From assembly GCA_028285545.1 (NCBI GenBank), contig JANQPA010000076.1:1-64000 (forward strand): a stretch of 64,000 nt of DNA, in the 5' to 3' direction. The notes below the pieces were generated by a model, which was given only the letters and a program-made list of their open reading frames with translations, was not told where the DNA came from and ran no database searches. Each line of letters begins with the position of its first letter. Position 1 is the stretch's first letter. This DNA comes from Saprospiraceae bacterium (lineage in GTDB: Bacteria; Bacteroidota; Bacteroidia; Chitinophagales; Saprospiraceae). Both the position numbers and the translations under genes were made by a program. Below are positions 10,301 through 17,511 of the stretch, piece after piece.

Positions 10301-12073
10301 GCTACCACAAATGATCCTACCTCCTATAAAGACCAGGGAACCTACACCATCACCTGGAATTTTGATGATGGCAATGGCAATGTGGAAACACAAACACAAA
10401 CGGTGATCATTGATGATGTGACTAAGCCTGTTCCAGATCTAAGTTCTTTACCAGATATTAAAGCTGAATGTTCTGTGGACGTTTCTTCTGCCCCTACAGC
10501 TACCGATAACTGCGAAGGTACTATAATAGGCACTACCAATGATCCCCTGTCCTATAGCTCCCAGGGAACTCACATCATCACCTGGACTTTCGATGATGGC
10601 AATGGAAATACTTCCACTCAAACTCAAACGGTAATTATTGATGATGTCACTGCTCCTGTTCCTGATGTGACTACCCTTCCTACCATCAATGGAAATTGTG
10701 AGGCTGGTCTGGAACCTCCTTTTGCTACCGATAATTGTGCCGGTCAGGTTATCGGCTCCACTTCTGATCCACTCTATTTTGACAAAGAAGGGATCTATAC
10801 CGTTACCTGGATCTATGATGATGGCAATGGCAACACCTCCAGTCAAGAGCAAACCATTGTCATTGAAGATGACATCGCTCCGGTTCCTGATCGGAATAAT
10901 CTGCCAACCCTTAGGGCTCAGTGTGGGTTAACCGTTTCTACAAAACCAACGGCTACTGATCGCTGTGCTGGAACCATTGTTGGAACGACTTCTGATCCTT
11001 TGACATATAACAGCCAAGGTATCCACCTCATCACCTGGATCTATGATGATGGCAATGGTAATACTTCTTCTCAAACTCAGAGGGTTGTTATCCGGGATAC
11101 CAAAGCTCCCGTGCCCGATCAAACCGGTCTGCCTACTTTGACTGGATCTTGCTCGGTCATGATCACCAATTTCCCTACCGCTACTGATAATTGTGCAGGA
11201 AAGGTTACGGCTACTACCGACAGTCCACTGGAGTTTGATCAGGAAGGAACCTTTGCCATACTTTGGAATTACGATGATGGAAAAGGAAACATCAGCACAC
11301 AAACTCAGTGGGTGATTGTAGGTGGGGCTGTTGCTCCAAATGCCCGATGTAAAGACATTTCCGTAGCACTAGGATCCGCTGATAAAGTTAGCATTGATGC
11401 ATCAGATATTGACAATGGATCTTTTGATGATTGTAGTTTAGTTACGCTGCTGATTAGTCATGCAGGTGGTTCTATTTTTGGTACTGGCCTTCCCCCTGCC
11501 CCAAGCATGGCTATTCATTGTGTGAATGGTAAAGAGCAAAACCTATTGCTTTCGGTGAGCAATGAAAAAGGCAATACAGCTTATTGTCAAGCCAAGGTTA
11601 CCCTACAAGGAACAGACTCGGATAATGATGGAATCTTAGACAGTTGCGACAACTGCCCGGATACCTACAATCCGGATCAAAAGGACAGCAATAATAATGG
11701 CAAAGGAGATGCCTGTGAAGAGAGCTCAAATCCTGACCCAAACCCAGGAGGATGGGGAGGATGGAGTTTGAAAAAGCAAGGTGATGATCAAGAGAACATC
11801 ATCACTGAACTAAAAGCTTTTCCTAATCCATTCCAGGAAGAGATCAATTTGAGTTTCAATTTGAGTCAGGAAGAAAAAACTACTGTTGAGATTTTCAACA
11901 TGCAGGGGCAAAGAGTGCATACCCTATTATCAGAAATAGCACCAAAAGGAGAGCACCGAGTCTTATGGGATGGAACCGATCAGAATGGGACCTCATTGCC
12001 TTCGGGGATGTATTTGATTCGATTGAGGGCAGGAAAGGCTTTGATTAATGAGAAAGTTTTACTGCAACGGTAG
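7328..12073 (+). CDS. Giant secreted multi-repeat protein with T9SS sorting domain
   Basis: An in-frame ATG exists at 7271, but the ATG at 7328 (residue 20 of the longer form) gives a cleaner signal peptide (MKKTNTILLKRS then a hydrophobic core), so I prefer it. In long-form numbering (1600 aa) the order is: an N-terminal beta-rich region; a DNRLRE-like region after YPVVLDPTVRLFG; three Ig-like repeats with W-x-YSNDNGATW motifs (about 520-817); six HYR-like repeats of about 76 residues carrying TATDNCAGT and DDGNGN (about 898-1353); a thrombospondin type 3-like calcium segment (DSDNDGILDSCDNCPD, about 1446-1483); and a T9SS type A sorting domain (about 1513-1600, with FPNPF and SGMYLIRL). It should be exported by type IX secretion and act as an adhesin or matrix protein. 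It follows the hybrid sensor gene. Confidence 0.88.
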   Translation: MKKTNTILLKRSVWILSMLLILMVPFMMDHNLDNETNDENRDKFIASYVTLDDHNPDYWKADGPFGSYIREYEITELRDKNSKHFPDANGNVAVISGGAIHYLDEFGKWQEIDTRLKASQVSGYAFENTRNGIRTWYPDETGETIEVSVDNEFLSIGGNMSLTWEEEDGKVLKRQTSTFSFPEADGNKVVYHAFFPGVDNEFEIKPDVVKNKLILKSRPEAKGKYLILSEQIDLPKGWTVRLLEGLSTGKVLETKGGFVLQDELGMTRLHIPAPEVYSIGDQVLPGDELPAKWILEQSGQVLTLNMQVEQAWLQDKSREYPVVLDPTVRLFGSKSGFVNDSPAAGNDPNDALTGTINGDNIRGWMQFNTGSIPDDSRIDRVRGSFETGSLFDGGLTVNVRQVAGVYGNYNRNQALAVYQDIGTGPTYFSFACFREGQYPQIEAWFNFGTRAATDLKGRLNENKFQIGFAYTGNGSACRRGCSFVSFDKNRSLLEVLYCVPFNIRTQPTDQTACKDGDATFTVRTRGNNPTSRQWQYSNDNGATWNNLTDGGSTPAISGATTINLSLSNIPESWEGYLFRFGATNPCREGIIWSNGAKLDFTQVPSVVSSPPEEVIVCEGGSTSFSGSLSGATGFLWQISTNKGKSWSDLSDDANYSGVSTTTLTITNAPGSLNRKLFRLKGYNDCEENFTLEVELSVTALPTVSTNPTEATTVRGQDASFSASFDRTTSLEWVYTTDNGVSWTALSDGGAEPIVSGASTNTLNLSNIPVSWDGREFALRGFKDNCGPVYTERAALSVAECANPEAICKSISVQLDEKNSASIIASDIDGGSTYACGLKNMEISQSTFDCSTLGAQKVTLTITDDFEVTSSCEATVTVEDKTKPVLDGFLLARQGQCEVTIDQAPTATDNCAGTIIGTTNDPLTYTEQGTYTISWSFDDGNGNILLRKQQITVKDESKPVPFIPSLPTFTGECSVNVKEIPLATDNCAGTITATTNDPTSYKDQGTYTITWNFDDGNGNVETQTQTVIIDDVTKPVPDLSSLPDIKAECSVDVSSAPTATDNCEGTIIGTTNDPLSYSSQGTHIITWTFDDGNGNTSTQTQTVIIDDVTAPVPDVTTLPTINGNCEAGLEPPFATDNCAGQVIGSTSDPLYFDKEGIYTVTWIYDDGNGNTSSQEQTIVIEDDIAPVPDRNNLPTLRAQCGLTVSTKPTATDRCAGTIVGTTSDPLTYNSQGIHLITWIYDDGNGNTSSQTQRVVIRDTKAPVPDQTGLPTLTGSCSVMITNFPTATDNCAGKVTATTDSPLEFDQEGTFAILWNYDDGKGNISTQTQWVIVGGAVAPNARCKDISVALGSADKVSIDASDIDNGSFDDCSLVTLLISHAGGSIFGTGLPPAPSMAIHCVNGKEQNLLLSVSNEKGNTAYCQAKVTLQGTDSDNDGILDSCDNCPDTYNPDQKDSNNNGKGDACEESSNPDPNPGGWGGWSLKKQGDDQENIITELKAFPNPFQEEINLSFNLSQEEKTTVEIFNMQGQRVHTLLSEIAPKGEHRVLWDGTDQNGTSLPSGMYLIRLRAGKALINEKVLLQR
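9960..11330 (+). repeat. Six in-frame tandem repeats of about 228 bp in the giant secreted protein
   Basis: Six consecutive units each encode a K/A-P-VPD... lead-in, a cysteine, a (T)ATDNCAGT core, a DPL-Y-Q-GT segment and an F/Y-DDGNGN tail. Unit starts fall near 9966, 10191, 10420, 10645, 10873 and 11102. The nucleotide sequence is also well conserved around the DNCAG and DDGNGN codons, so slippage or recombination between units could change copy number. This is direct reading; percentage identity was not computed. Confidence 0.85.
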
Positions 12074-12390
12074 AAGTACGATGGATGTAGGTCGATGTAT
12101 GCTTCCTAGCGGTCGCAATACACGGCCTACGGCCATTAATCCGAATACCGATAAGGTTCAGGCATGTCCTAACTTCAACAGGTATGATAAAACGGATAAA
12201 ACCTTTAGTTGAGCCTTCCAAAATATAATCATTACAGGAGCTGTTGAGGAGCAGGATATGTACCGAGAACTGAGGGATTTTGTTCAAACAAGCAGAAACT
12301 GCCCGAACTTATGTTCGAAAAGTGTATAATTCTTCAACATGGACGATTTCCTAGCCGACGGTGAGATTATGGGGAGTAAAATTAAATCTC
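12074..12390. other. Gene-free gap, no recognisable feature
   Basis: This 317-bp stretch between the giant secreted protein and the DinB gene contains no open frame with a recognisable product. Short frames exist on both strands, for example a fragment starting MYRELRDFVQTSRNC near 12258, but none has a family signature, so a decayed gene remnant cannot be told from chance. A tiny GGCC-TAC-GGCC hairpin lies near 12123-12134. Confidence 0.4.
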
Positions 12391-12894
12391 CTATTGTCCT
12401 ATACTCAGCCTAGGCTTATAACCTGTAATTATTTGTACCAAATGATGTTCTAAGTGAAAAATATAATCCTCAATTAAATAGGATAAAGAAGAAGGTTCTC
12501 CTTCTGGAATTCTTTTCATGGCAATTTGGTGATAGTTATGTATAGAAGTTCTCTTTTCCAATAAATCTTGAGGAATGGTATCTATTAAAAAACTCAAATG
12601 TTGGTTAGCAGCAAACCAGGTGTTAATGACTTCCTCTTTTTGGCGTTGTTGGTATTGATTTTTTTGAACCCAAGCTACCTGATCATAGCCATTAAAAATT
12701 AAATTTTCTTGTTCCCCCGCTCTGGCAAACCGCTGATGATTATTATAGGCAGAATCAATAAGATGGCCAAGAATCTCTTTTTTTGACCATTTAGATGGTG
12801 CCGGTTTGTTATTAAATTGCTCCTCCGCTATTGCCTGTAAACCAGGAAGAGCCTGGGATATTATTTTTCTAAGGGTGTTTGAGTATTTATTCAT
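12391..12894 (-). CDS. DinB family protein
   Basis: The 167-residue protein has the DinB/YfiT four-helix fold signature. The metal-binding histidines are readable: His44 in ILGHLIDSAYNNHQRF, and His147 with His151 in the C-terminal FHLEHHLVQI helix. The sequence PSKWSKKEILGHLIDS is typical of the bacillithiol-transferase-like branch. Members bind a divalent metal and some are thiol-S-transferases, but the substrate here cannot be deduced. There is no signal peptide, so it is cytoplasmic. It stands alone on the minus strand downstream of the pentapeptide-repeat gene, separated by a gap with a CCCCAATA array. Confidence 0.85.
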   Translation of the reverse strand: MNKYSNTLRKIISQALPGLQAIAEEQFNNKPAPSKWSKKEILGHLIDSAYNNHQRFARAGEQENLIFNGYDQVAWVQKNQYQQRQKEEVINTWFAANQHLSFLIDTIPQDLLEKRTSIHNYHQIAMKRIPEGEPSSLSYLIEDYIFHLEHHLVQIITGYKPRLSIGQ

Positions 12895-13018
12895 TTAAGT
12901 ATTTTTTTAAAAAGATTATGCCTTCGCTCACACCTCTATCCCCTATAAGGGAAATCCAATGGTATATTTTGGTTTTTAATTCAAAATTCATTCATTCAAA
13001 ATTTAAAATTATTTATTT

Positions 13019-13066
13019 CCCCAATACCCCAATACCCCAATACCCCAATACCCCAATACCCCAATC
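13019..13066. repeat. CCCCAATA tandem array (six 8-bp units)
   Basis: Five perfect CCCCAATA units and a final CCCCAATC run head to tail. The last unit overlaps the TGA stop of the pentapeptide-repeat gene by two bases. Just upstream (about 12977-13011) is an AT-rich stretch of ATTCAAAATT/ATTCATTC-like units. The array is a simple microsatellite-like repeat with no spacers, so it is not a CRISPR. Confidence 0.9.
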
Positions 13067-13631
13067 ACTCCACCACAATTCCATATTTATCCAACAAGCC
13101 CATGACTCCCTCTAATGAAAATTTAGCTCCCTTAAGACGATTTAATTCCGGATCAATCCTAAAATTGAAAGCAGTCCTGAAATCTGCTTTTTCTAAATTG
13201 GTTTTTTCAAAAACGGAGTTGCTAAGATCCGTATTCGAAAACTGGGCATTAGAAAGATTGGCCTGGGCAAAGTCAACTTCTTGTAAACTACATTGATTAA
13301 AGGTAATGTTTTGCAAACCTACTCCAACAAAAGAAGAAAGGTTAAGCAAACACTGGTCAAAATCTACTGAGAAAACCAATTGGTAAGAGTCTTCAAAATG
13401 TAAGCCCAGCATTTTACAATTGTTGAAGCGAACCTCTCGAAAAGCAGTTTTATGGAGCTGCACCATACTCAAATCACATTCGTGAAAGGAGCAATCGATA
13501 AACTTTATTTCTGATAAGTCTGAATTTGAAAAATTGCAATTGGAAAAACTACAATTTTCATACTCTCCTGTTTGAAGAAATGATTCAGAGTAATCTTTTT
13601 CATTAAAAACCTCACCTTCAATATAAATCAT
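13065..13631 (-). CDS. Pentapeptide repeat protein
   Basis: The 188-residue protein consists mostly of A(D/N)LXX-type pentapeptides with F or L at every fifth position, for example CSFSNCNFSNSDLSEIKF around 27-44 and VDFAQANLSNAQFSNTDL near 118-135. Such sequences fold into a right-handed quadrilateral beta-helix. The two-block layout and length resemble small cytoplasmic members, including the Qnr gyrase-protection group, but that is similarity of form only and a resistance role is not shown. A non-repeat C-terminal tail (about 155-188) contains FRIDPELNRLKGAKF. A TATTTTTG box on the minus strand at 13658-13665 could be the -7 element. The 3' end overlaps the CCCCAATA array. Confidence 0.88.
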   Translation of the reverse strand: MIYIEGEVFNEKDYSESFLQTGEYENCSFSNCNFSNSDLSEIKFIDCSFHECDLSMVQLHKTAFREVRFNNCKMLGLHFEDSYQLVFSVDFDQCLLNLSSFVGVGLQNITFNQCSLQEVDFAQANLSNAQFSNTDLSNSVFEKTNLEKADFRTAFNFRIDPELNRLKGAKFSLEGVMGLLDKYGIVVE

Positions 13632-13699
13632 GTTGTAGATCTTTTCGGTTTGTGGGACAAAAATAAGGCAGAAAGAAATAGGTAGCAGCCTAAGGCAGC

Positions 13700-13722
13700 C
13701 AGAAAAAGTAGAAGGTAGAAAG
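13700..13722. repeat. GTAGAAGGTAGAAAG repeat unit, related to the TTTCTAC elements
   Basis: The sequence AAAAAGTAGAAGGTAGAAAG sits in the gap upstream of the pentapeptide gene, next to a GGCAGCC direct repeat. Its complement reads CTTTCTACCTTCTAC, the same unit family as at 1399-1479 and 38861-38883. No GTTGC-AAA-GCAAC hairpin accompanies this copy. Confidence 0.5.
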
Positions 13723-13874
13723 ATTTTAAGGGAGGGGTGAAAATTAGCTGAAATTTATTAGGATGGATTTTATTTCAAGTCATGATTATTTAAACTATTT
13801 GGGTAAAATTTAAGTCACTAGTATTGAGAGGATTTCCTCAAGCATTGGGAATGAATTATTTGACTAAATACTGA

Positions 13875-14429
13875 TTGATGATCCAATTAACACCATATAT
13901 CCAGATTAGAGAATCTACTTTTGAAATTATTATTGCCAAAAATGGAGAAATACACTCTATCAAATTAGAACCTCAAATTTTTCAGATTCTCTTGCTTTTA
14001 GTGGAAGCCAAGGGAGAATTACTTGAAAAAGAAATTTTTATTGACGAAATCTGGGAAGGGAATTGTTTAATTGGGAAAGAAGGTCTAACCAAAAATATTT
14101 ACAAGCTGCGATCCATTTTAAAAAAGCATCAGCTGGATTCCATTTTGACCATCGAAACCATCCCCAAAAAAGGATATCGCCTTTCCATTCATCGAACTAA
14201 AATCGCTCCATATCAAACCTATAAAAAGTTTGCCCCTATAGGATTAATAGCTGCGGTAATAATTGCTTGTTTTTTCATTTTTCAAAAAAAAGAAGTTGAG
14301 GAGTATAAAAAACCTCCACTGTTAATTTATGATGAAAATCAGGATACGATAATTCAACTGGGACCAAATAAAGTCCATATTATCCGGAGGGATTCTACTG
14401 GAAAAATTATTCGATTGGATAGTTTGTGA
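13875..14429 (+). CDS. Membrane-anchored winged-helix regulator (CadC/ToxR-like)
   Basis: This 184-residue protein carries a DNA-binding domain of the OmpR/PhoB C-terminal type at the N-terminus (about 15-105): LEPQIFQILLLLVE, EKEIFIDEIW, then the recognition region EGLTKNIYKLRSIL and the closing IETIPKKGYRL wing. One membrane helix follows at about 119-137 and a short extracytoplasmic tail of about 48 residues ends in RRDSTGKIIRLDSL. The layout is that of CadC/ToxR one-component regulators, which bind DNA from the membrane in response to periplasmic signals, but the sensing tail is very small. The gene is monocistronic between two minus-strand genes. Its target is unknown. Confidence 0.8.
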   Translation: MMIQLTPYIQIRESTFEIIIAKNGEIHSIKLEPQIFQILLLLVEAKGELLEKEIFIDEIWEGNCLIGKEGLTKNIYKLRSILKKHQLDSILTIETIPKKGYRLSIHRTKIAPYQTYKKFAPIGLIAAVIIACFFIFQKKEVEEYKKPPLLIYDENQDTIIQLGPNKVHIIRRDSTGKIIRLDSL

Positions 14430-14441
14430 TGAATAAATCCT

Positions 14442-14876
14442 TTATTTCGATAAAAGATTTTGGTATAATTCCAAGGCACTACGCTCTACCCAACACTCCA
14501 CCAGTCGATTATTTTTAATGGTCCAAATAGCTATCCCTGTGAAAGAAACCTCCTGACCATCAGCAGGAAGATCAAAAATGCCATTATTCCGACCACTACA
14601 AATCCAACGGGAGACCACTTTATTTTGCTCGGAATTATTAAAAATATCGATACTCTGCGTTTTGGCATCTAGAAGTACCTCTTGAAAAGACCTGACCCAG
14701 GATTTAAATGCCTCCCTTCCTTCGATAGTCTTTCCAGCTGAATGGATGTTATAATCTTCTGTCATCAATTCATCAATGGCATCAAGATTATGAGGAGGAT
14801 GCCATACCTGATCAAAAAATTCTAAAACCAATTGTTCTGCTAAGCTTCTTTCGTATTTGCTAGATTCTTTTTTCAT
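14442..14876 (-). CDS. SnoaL-like / ester cyclase family protein
   Basis: The 144-residue protein has the NTF2-like fold signature of the SnoaL family: LVLEFFDQVWHPPHNLDAID, MTEDYNIHSAG, an EGREAFKSWVRSF helix, and the closing FTGIAIWTIKNNRLVECWVE strands. Family members range from polyketide cyclases to enzymes and binding proteins of unknown substrate, so no reaction can be assigned. No signal peptide is seen. It converges on the winged-helix regulator with a 12-bp gap and is followed upstream on the same strand by the protease gene across about 120 bp. Confidence 0.75.
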   Translation of the reverse strand: MKKESSKYERSLAEQLVLEFFDQVWHPPHNLDAIDELMTEDYNIHSAGKTIEGREAFKSWVRSFQEVLLDAKTQSIDIFNNSEQNKVVSRWICSGRNNGIFDLPADGQEVSFTGIAIWTIKNNRLVECWVERSALELYQNLLSK

Positions 14877-14996
14877 AGATTCCTTCCTTATAAATTCAAA
14901 GGGATTTTTAATGAGATGGAAGCTTTTAAAAATGCAATGATTAATGGATGCGGAAATTCAAAGCTAGAATTATCTTGAGGTACAAATATGGTTGTT

Positions 14997-16139
14997 TCAT
15001 TTATTTTTTAATTGTTCTAATGCTGAGAAGGCTTCATTTTCTTCAGCATTGGTATATTTTTCTGTAGAAATTTTATAATTCTGAATTGCTGACTTTTTGT
15101 TTCCGACTTTAAGATAGGCTTCTGCCAATAGATTATAATTCAAATAAAAATGACTGTTTTCCTGAATGTTTAGCTCAAATATTTCAATGGCCTCTTGAAT
15201 TTTTGTTGCTTCCATTAATTTTATTCCGGCTTCACGCAAACCATTCCTGTTGGCACTTCTCAGGTTGTACTGGTAATAATTTTTTTGGGCACTTTTTAGT
15301 TCCCGATACAAAGCTATGGCTTCTTTTGCCCCTTTTTCTAAAGCGATATTAAAAATTAATTCACCATAGTCCTTCTTCGCTTTATTTAAATTAGGTTTCT
15401 TATCTAACACATTTTTTAAATATTCAGTTGATACCGCCACAATGACATCCTTTCCAGTGGTATTATCTTTGGTGCTGGATGATAATATTCCTATTAGATT
15501 TCCTTCTGCATCAATTACAGGTGATCCGCTGGAGCCGCCGATGTTTTCTTCTGATACTTTCTCAATTAGCAAGTCCATACCTTCTTTTCTTAAAATTTTA
15601 CTTTCTGTAATGGTGCAATCAGGATTACTATAAGCGCAACTTAAAACATAAACCTTTTCCCCTACCTGAACGGGAGAATATCGAGGTTTCAAAGCTTGGA
15701 TGTTGCCAGTGATATTTTTTACTGAAAAAAGAAGCCAATCTCTTTCTAAAATGCTGGATTGTGGACCTTGAAGAACCTCTTCTGGATCTTCATTGATTAA
15801 TTGATCTATATGTACACTATTTTCAGAGCTGTCTTTTGTAGTCATCAGCCATTCTTGCAGGTCTTCATTGATCATTACTGCATTTGAATTTTTATTCGCT
15901 GCTATCCACAATACATGTTTGGCAGTAGCTGCCAGCAATTCCCCCTCATTATCTATTAAAAACCCGGTGCCTGCATATTCAAAAGAAGAATGGATGTATT
16001 GATCTCCATTCTTATACTTTACCTTGTTGATTAAGGCTATTGGAGGCCAATCTTCTGGACTTAATTCCACCCAGGGTATATTTTTTTGTGAACAGCTGCT
16101 CAAAAAAACTAGACTTAATAAGAAAGCCAATTGTTTCAT
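14997..16139 (-). CDS. Lipoprotein trypsin-like serine protease with TPR tail
   Basis: The N-terminus is a lipoprotein signal with lipobox LSSC (Cys16). A chymotrypsin-fold domain follows with a readable triad: His75 in TAKHV, Asp134 in ERDWLLFSV, and Ser204 in GGSSGSPVID. The motif GIL after the serine segment is typical of DegP/HtrA-like and other bacterial trypsin-like peptidases, but no PDZ domain follows; instead residues about 250-380 form TPR-like helices (AIALYRELKSA, AIEIFELNIQ, AIQNYKISTEKY). It should sit in the periplasm attached to a membrane and may process envelope proteins. A TAGGTTTG box on the minus strand at 16176-16183 is a plausible -7 element. Confidence 0.85.
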   Translation of the reverse strand: MKQLAFLLSLVFLSSCSQKNIPWVELSPEDWPPIALINKVKYKNGDQYIHSSFEYAGTGFLIDNEGELLAATAKHVLWIAANKNSNAVMINEDLQEWLMTTKDSSENSVHIDQLINEDPEEVLQGPQSSILERDWLLFSVKNITGNIQALKPRYSPVQVGEKVYVLSCAYSNPDCTITESKILRKEGMDLLIEKVSEENIGGSSGSPVIDAEGNLIGILSSSTKDNTTGKDVIVAVSTEYLKNVLDKKPNLNKAKKDYGELIFNIALEKGAKEAIALYRELKSAQKNYYQYNLRSANRNGLREAGIKLMEATKIQEAIEIFELNIQENSHFYLNYNLLAEAYLKVGNKKSAIQNYKISTEKYTNAEENEAFSALEQLKNK

Positions 16140-16247
16140 CTTTAATAAGAAATTTTAAAATGATCAAATATCTGGCAAACCTATTAAAGTGTTTAAATAG
16201 TAACTATTCCCAATTGTAAAATGATGTAAAGGATATGTAAATTGAAG

Positions 16248-16628
16248 CTACTTAGGTTCAAAAATCAGATATACAGCTGTACTATCTCCAATATTTAATA
16301 CCTCATGCCATTCTGTGCCTTCACTAAAAAAATGACTGCCAGTTACTAGTTTTACTTCACGAACTCCGTTCTGATCTTTAATTCTGAAAGTACCTCCACT
16401 AAGCGCATAACCAAAGTGCAGAGAGTGATAATGTCTCTCATGACCTACACCAGGCTCAAAAGTGCACTTTAAAACTCGAAGGTGTTTATTGTCTTCCAGT
16501 AATTCACAAACTTTTTCATTTTTCCAGCCTGCTGCTAGTGGATCGGGAAGTTGTTGCTTTGTTTTACATCCTGACAAAAGGCTTTGGATAAGCAGGAAGA
16601 GGAATAGATTTAAAATGAGGCTTCTCAT
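16248..16628 (-). CDS. Cupin-domain lipoprotein
   Basis: I chose the ATG at 16628 because it starts a good lipoprotein signal (MRSLILNLFLFLLIQSLLSGC) and avoids overlapping the methyltransferase gene that ends at 16634; an in-frame ATG at 16673 would add 15 residues. The mature part is a small single cupin barrel with FEPGVGHERHYHSLHFGYALSGG, giving several candidate metal-binding histidines, and a second motif GSHFFSEGTEWHEVLNIG. Small cupins of this shape bind metals and serve many roles, so the substrate is unknown. Tight spacing (5 bp) suggests co-transcription with the methyltransferase gene. Confidence 0.78.
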   Translation of the reverse strand: MRSLILNLFLFLLIQSLLSGCKTKQQLPDPLAAGWKNEKVCELLEDNKHLRVLKCTFEPGVGHERHYHSLHFGYALSGGTFRIKDQNGVREVKLVTGSHFFSEGTEWHEVLNIGDSTAVYLIFEPK

Positions 16629-16633
16629 GACAT

Positions 16634-17359
16634 TTATTTTTGACATTGATACCTGGTCGCATATAATAAACAATCCAGAGGAATGGTATTGGGGCCAAAA
16701 TGATGGATAATCAATTCAACCATCCTGGCATAAATGTTTTTTTGCTGAAATTTATTTTCAAAAAATTGGCGAATACTGGCCAAAGATAGGATTAGATGAG
16801 CAATTTGTGCGGGCCTAATAATGATTTGATCCCTTTTTTTGACCTGTAGCTGTTTTTTGATAAAAGAGCTGGAAAAATCGTCAAAGTTGATTTCATGATC
16901 ATAATCACTGATCAATAAGTTGTTTTCTACTCCCAGAGCGCCCAACATCTTTTCCAAAATAATCTCAAAGTCATAGATTAAAATAACCCCTTCATTTTTT
17001 AAAACACGAATAGTTTCTTTGAAAAGGTTCGATGATTTTGCATAAAAAAGAGAGCCTGCAAAAGTAATAATACCGAAGGTGTTATCCTCAAAATTTAGCT
17101 TTTCTCCTTTCTGTAAATAGTATTCAATACAGGGATGAGTAATGGCTTTATCCAACATATCCTGACTTGGTTCCAGGCCTATTACCTTCTCACAATATTG
17201 TTTTAAACTAAGGGCAGACTGGCCAGTACCACAGCCAATATCCAGTCCTTTACTAAATGTTGTATCTTTTTCTAATTGATCCTTTAGGATAAGCTCATGT
17301 AAAGGAGGACGGTAAAGCCTATAATGTTTAGCGGTGCCGCTATCGTAATCATCAATCAT
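16634..17359 (-). CDS. Class I SAM-dependent methyltransferase
   Basis: The 241-residue protein shows the Rossmann-type methyltransferase order: motif I LDIGCGTGQS (about 39-48), an acidic end of strand 2 in VIGLEPSQDML, EDNTFGIITFAGSLFY as the motif II/III region, and a RVLKNEGVILIYDFE motif typical of the UbiE/COQ5-like group (Methyltransf_11). There is no membrane segment. The acceptor cannot be read from the sequence. It precedes the cupin lipoprotein gene on the same strand. It is divergent from the sodium-dependent transporter gene, with 152 bp between them. Confidence 0.88.
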   Translation of the reverse strand: MIDDYDSGTAKHYRLYRPPLHELILKDQLEKDTTFSKGLDIGCGTGQSALSLKQYCEKVIGLEPSQDMLDKAITHPCIEYYLQKGEKLNFEDNTFGIITFAGSLFYAKSSNLFKETIRVLKNEGVILIYDFEIILEKMLGALGVENNLLISDYDHEINFDDFSSSFIKKQLQVKKRDQIIIRPAQIAHLILSLASIRQFFENKFQQKNIYARMVELIIHHFGPNTIPLDCLLYATRYQCQK

Positions 17360-17511
17360 AGTAGTGGTTATTAAATTCTGCTAACATTTGTTATTTTACT
17401 TTTCGCTTCCCTGGAAAAGTTGTTGGGGCCAGCAAATTAGGTCTTCAGCACTAAAGGAGGCCCGCGCTTAAAATATCTATTTTAATCAAAAGCAAAAAAT
17501 CAAAAGCTGCC

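Noticed and set aside
10114-11302. Several open frames on the minus strand opposite the HYR-like repeats
   Set aside because: They recur with the repeat period and are the antisense shadow of the repeated coding sequence; they have no family signature.
12045-12287. 80-codon minus-strand open frame in the gap after the secreted protein
   Set aside because: It overlaps the end of the secreted-protein gene and its translation shows no recognisable motif, so it was not called a gene or pseudogene.
13019-13066. Possible CRISPR array at the CCCCAATA repeats
   Set aside because: Units are 8 bp, directly adjacent and without spacers; no cas genes lie in the window.
13065-13631. Quinolone-resistance (Qnr) protein
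   Set aside because: The pentapeptide pattern is shared by many proteins of diverse function, and no specific Qnr loop features were identified.
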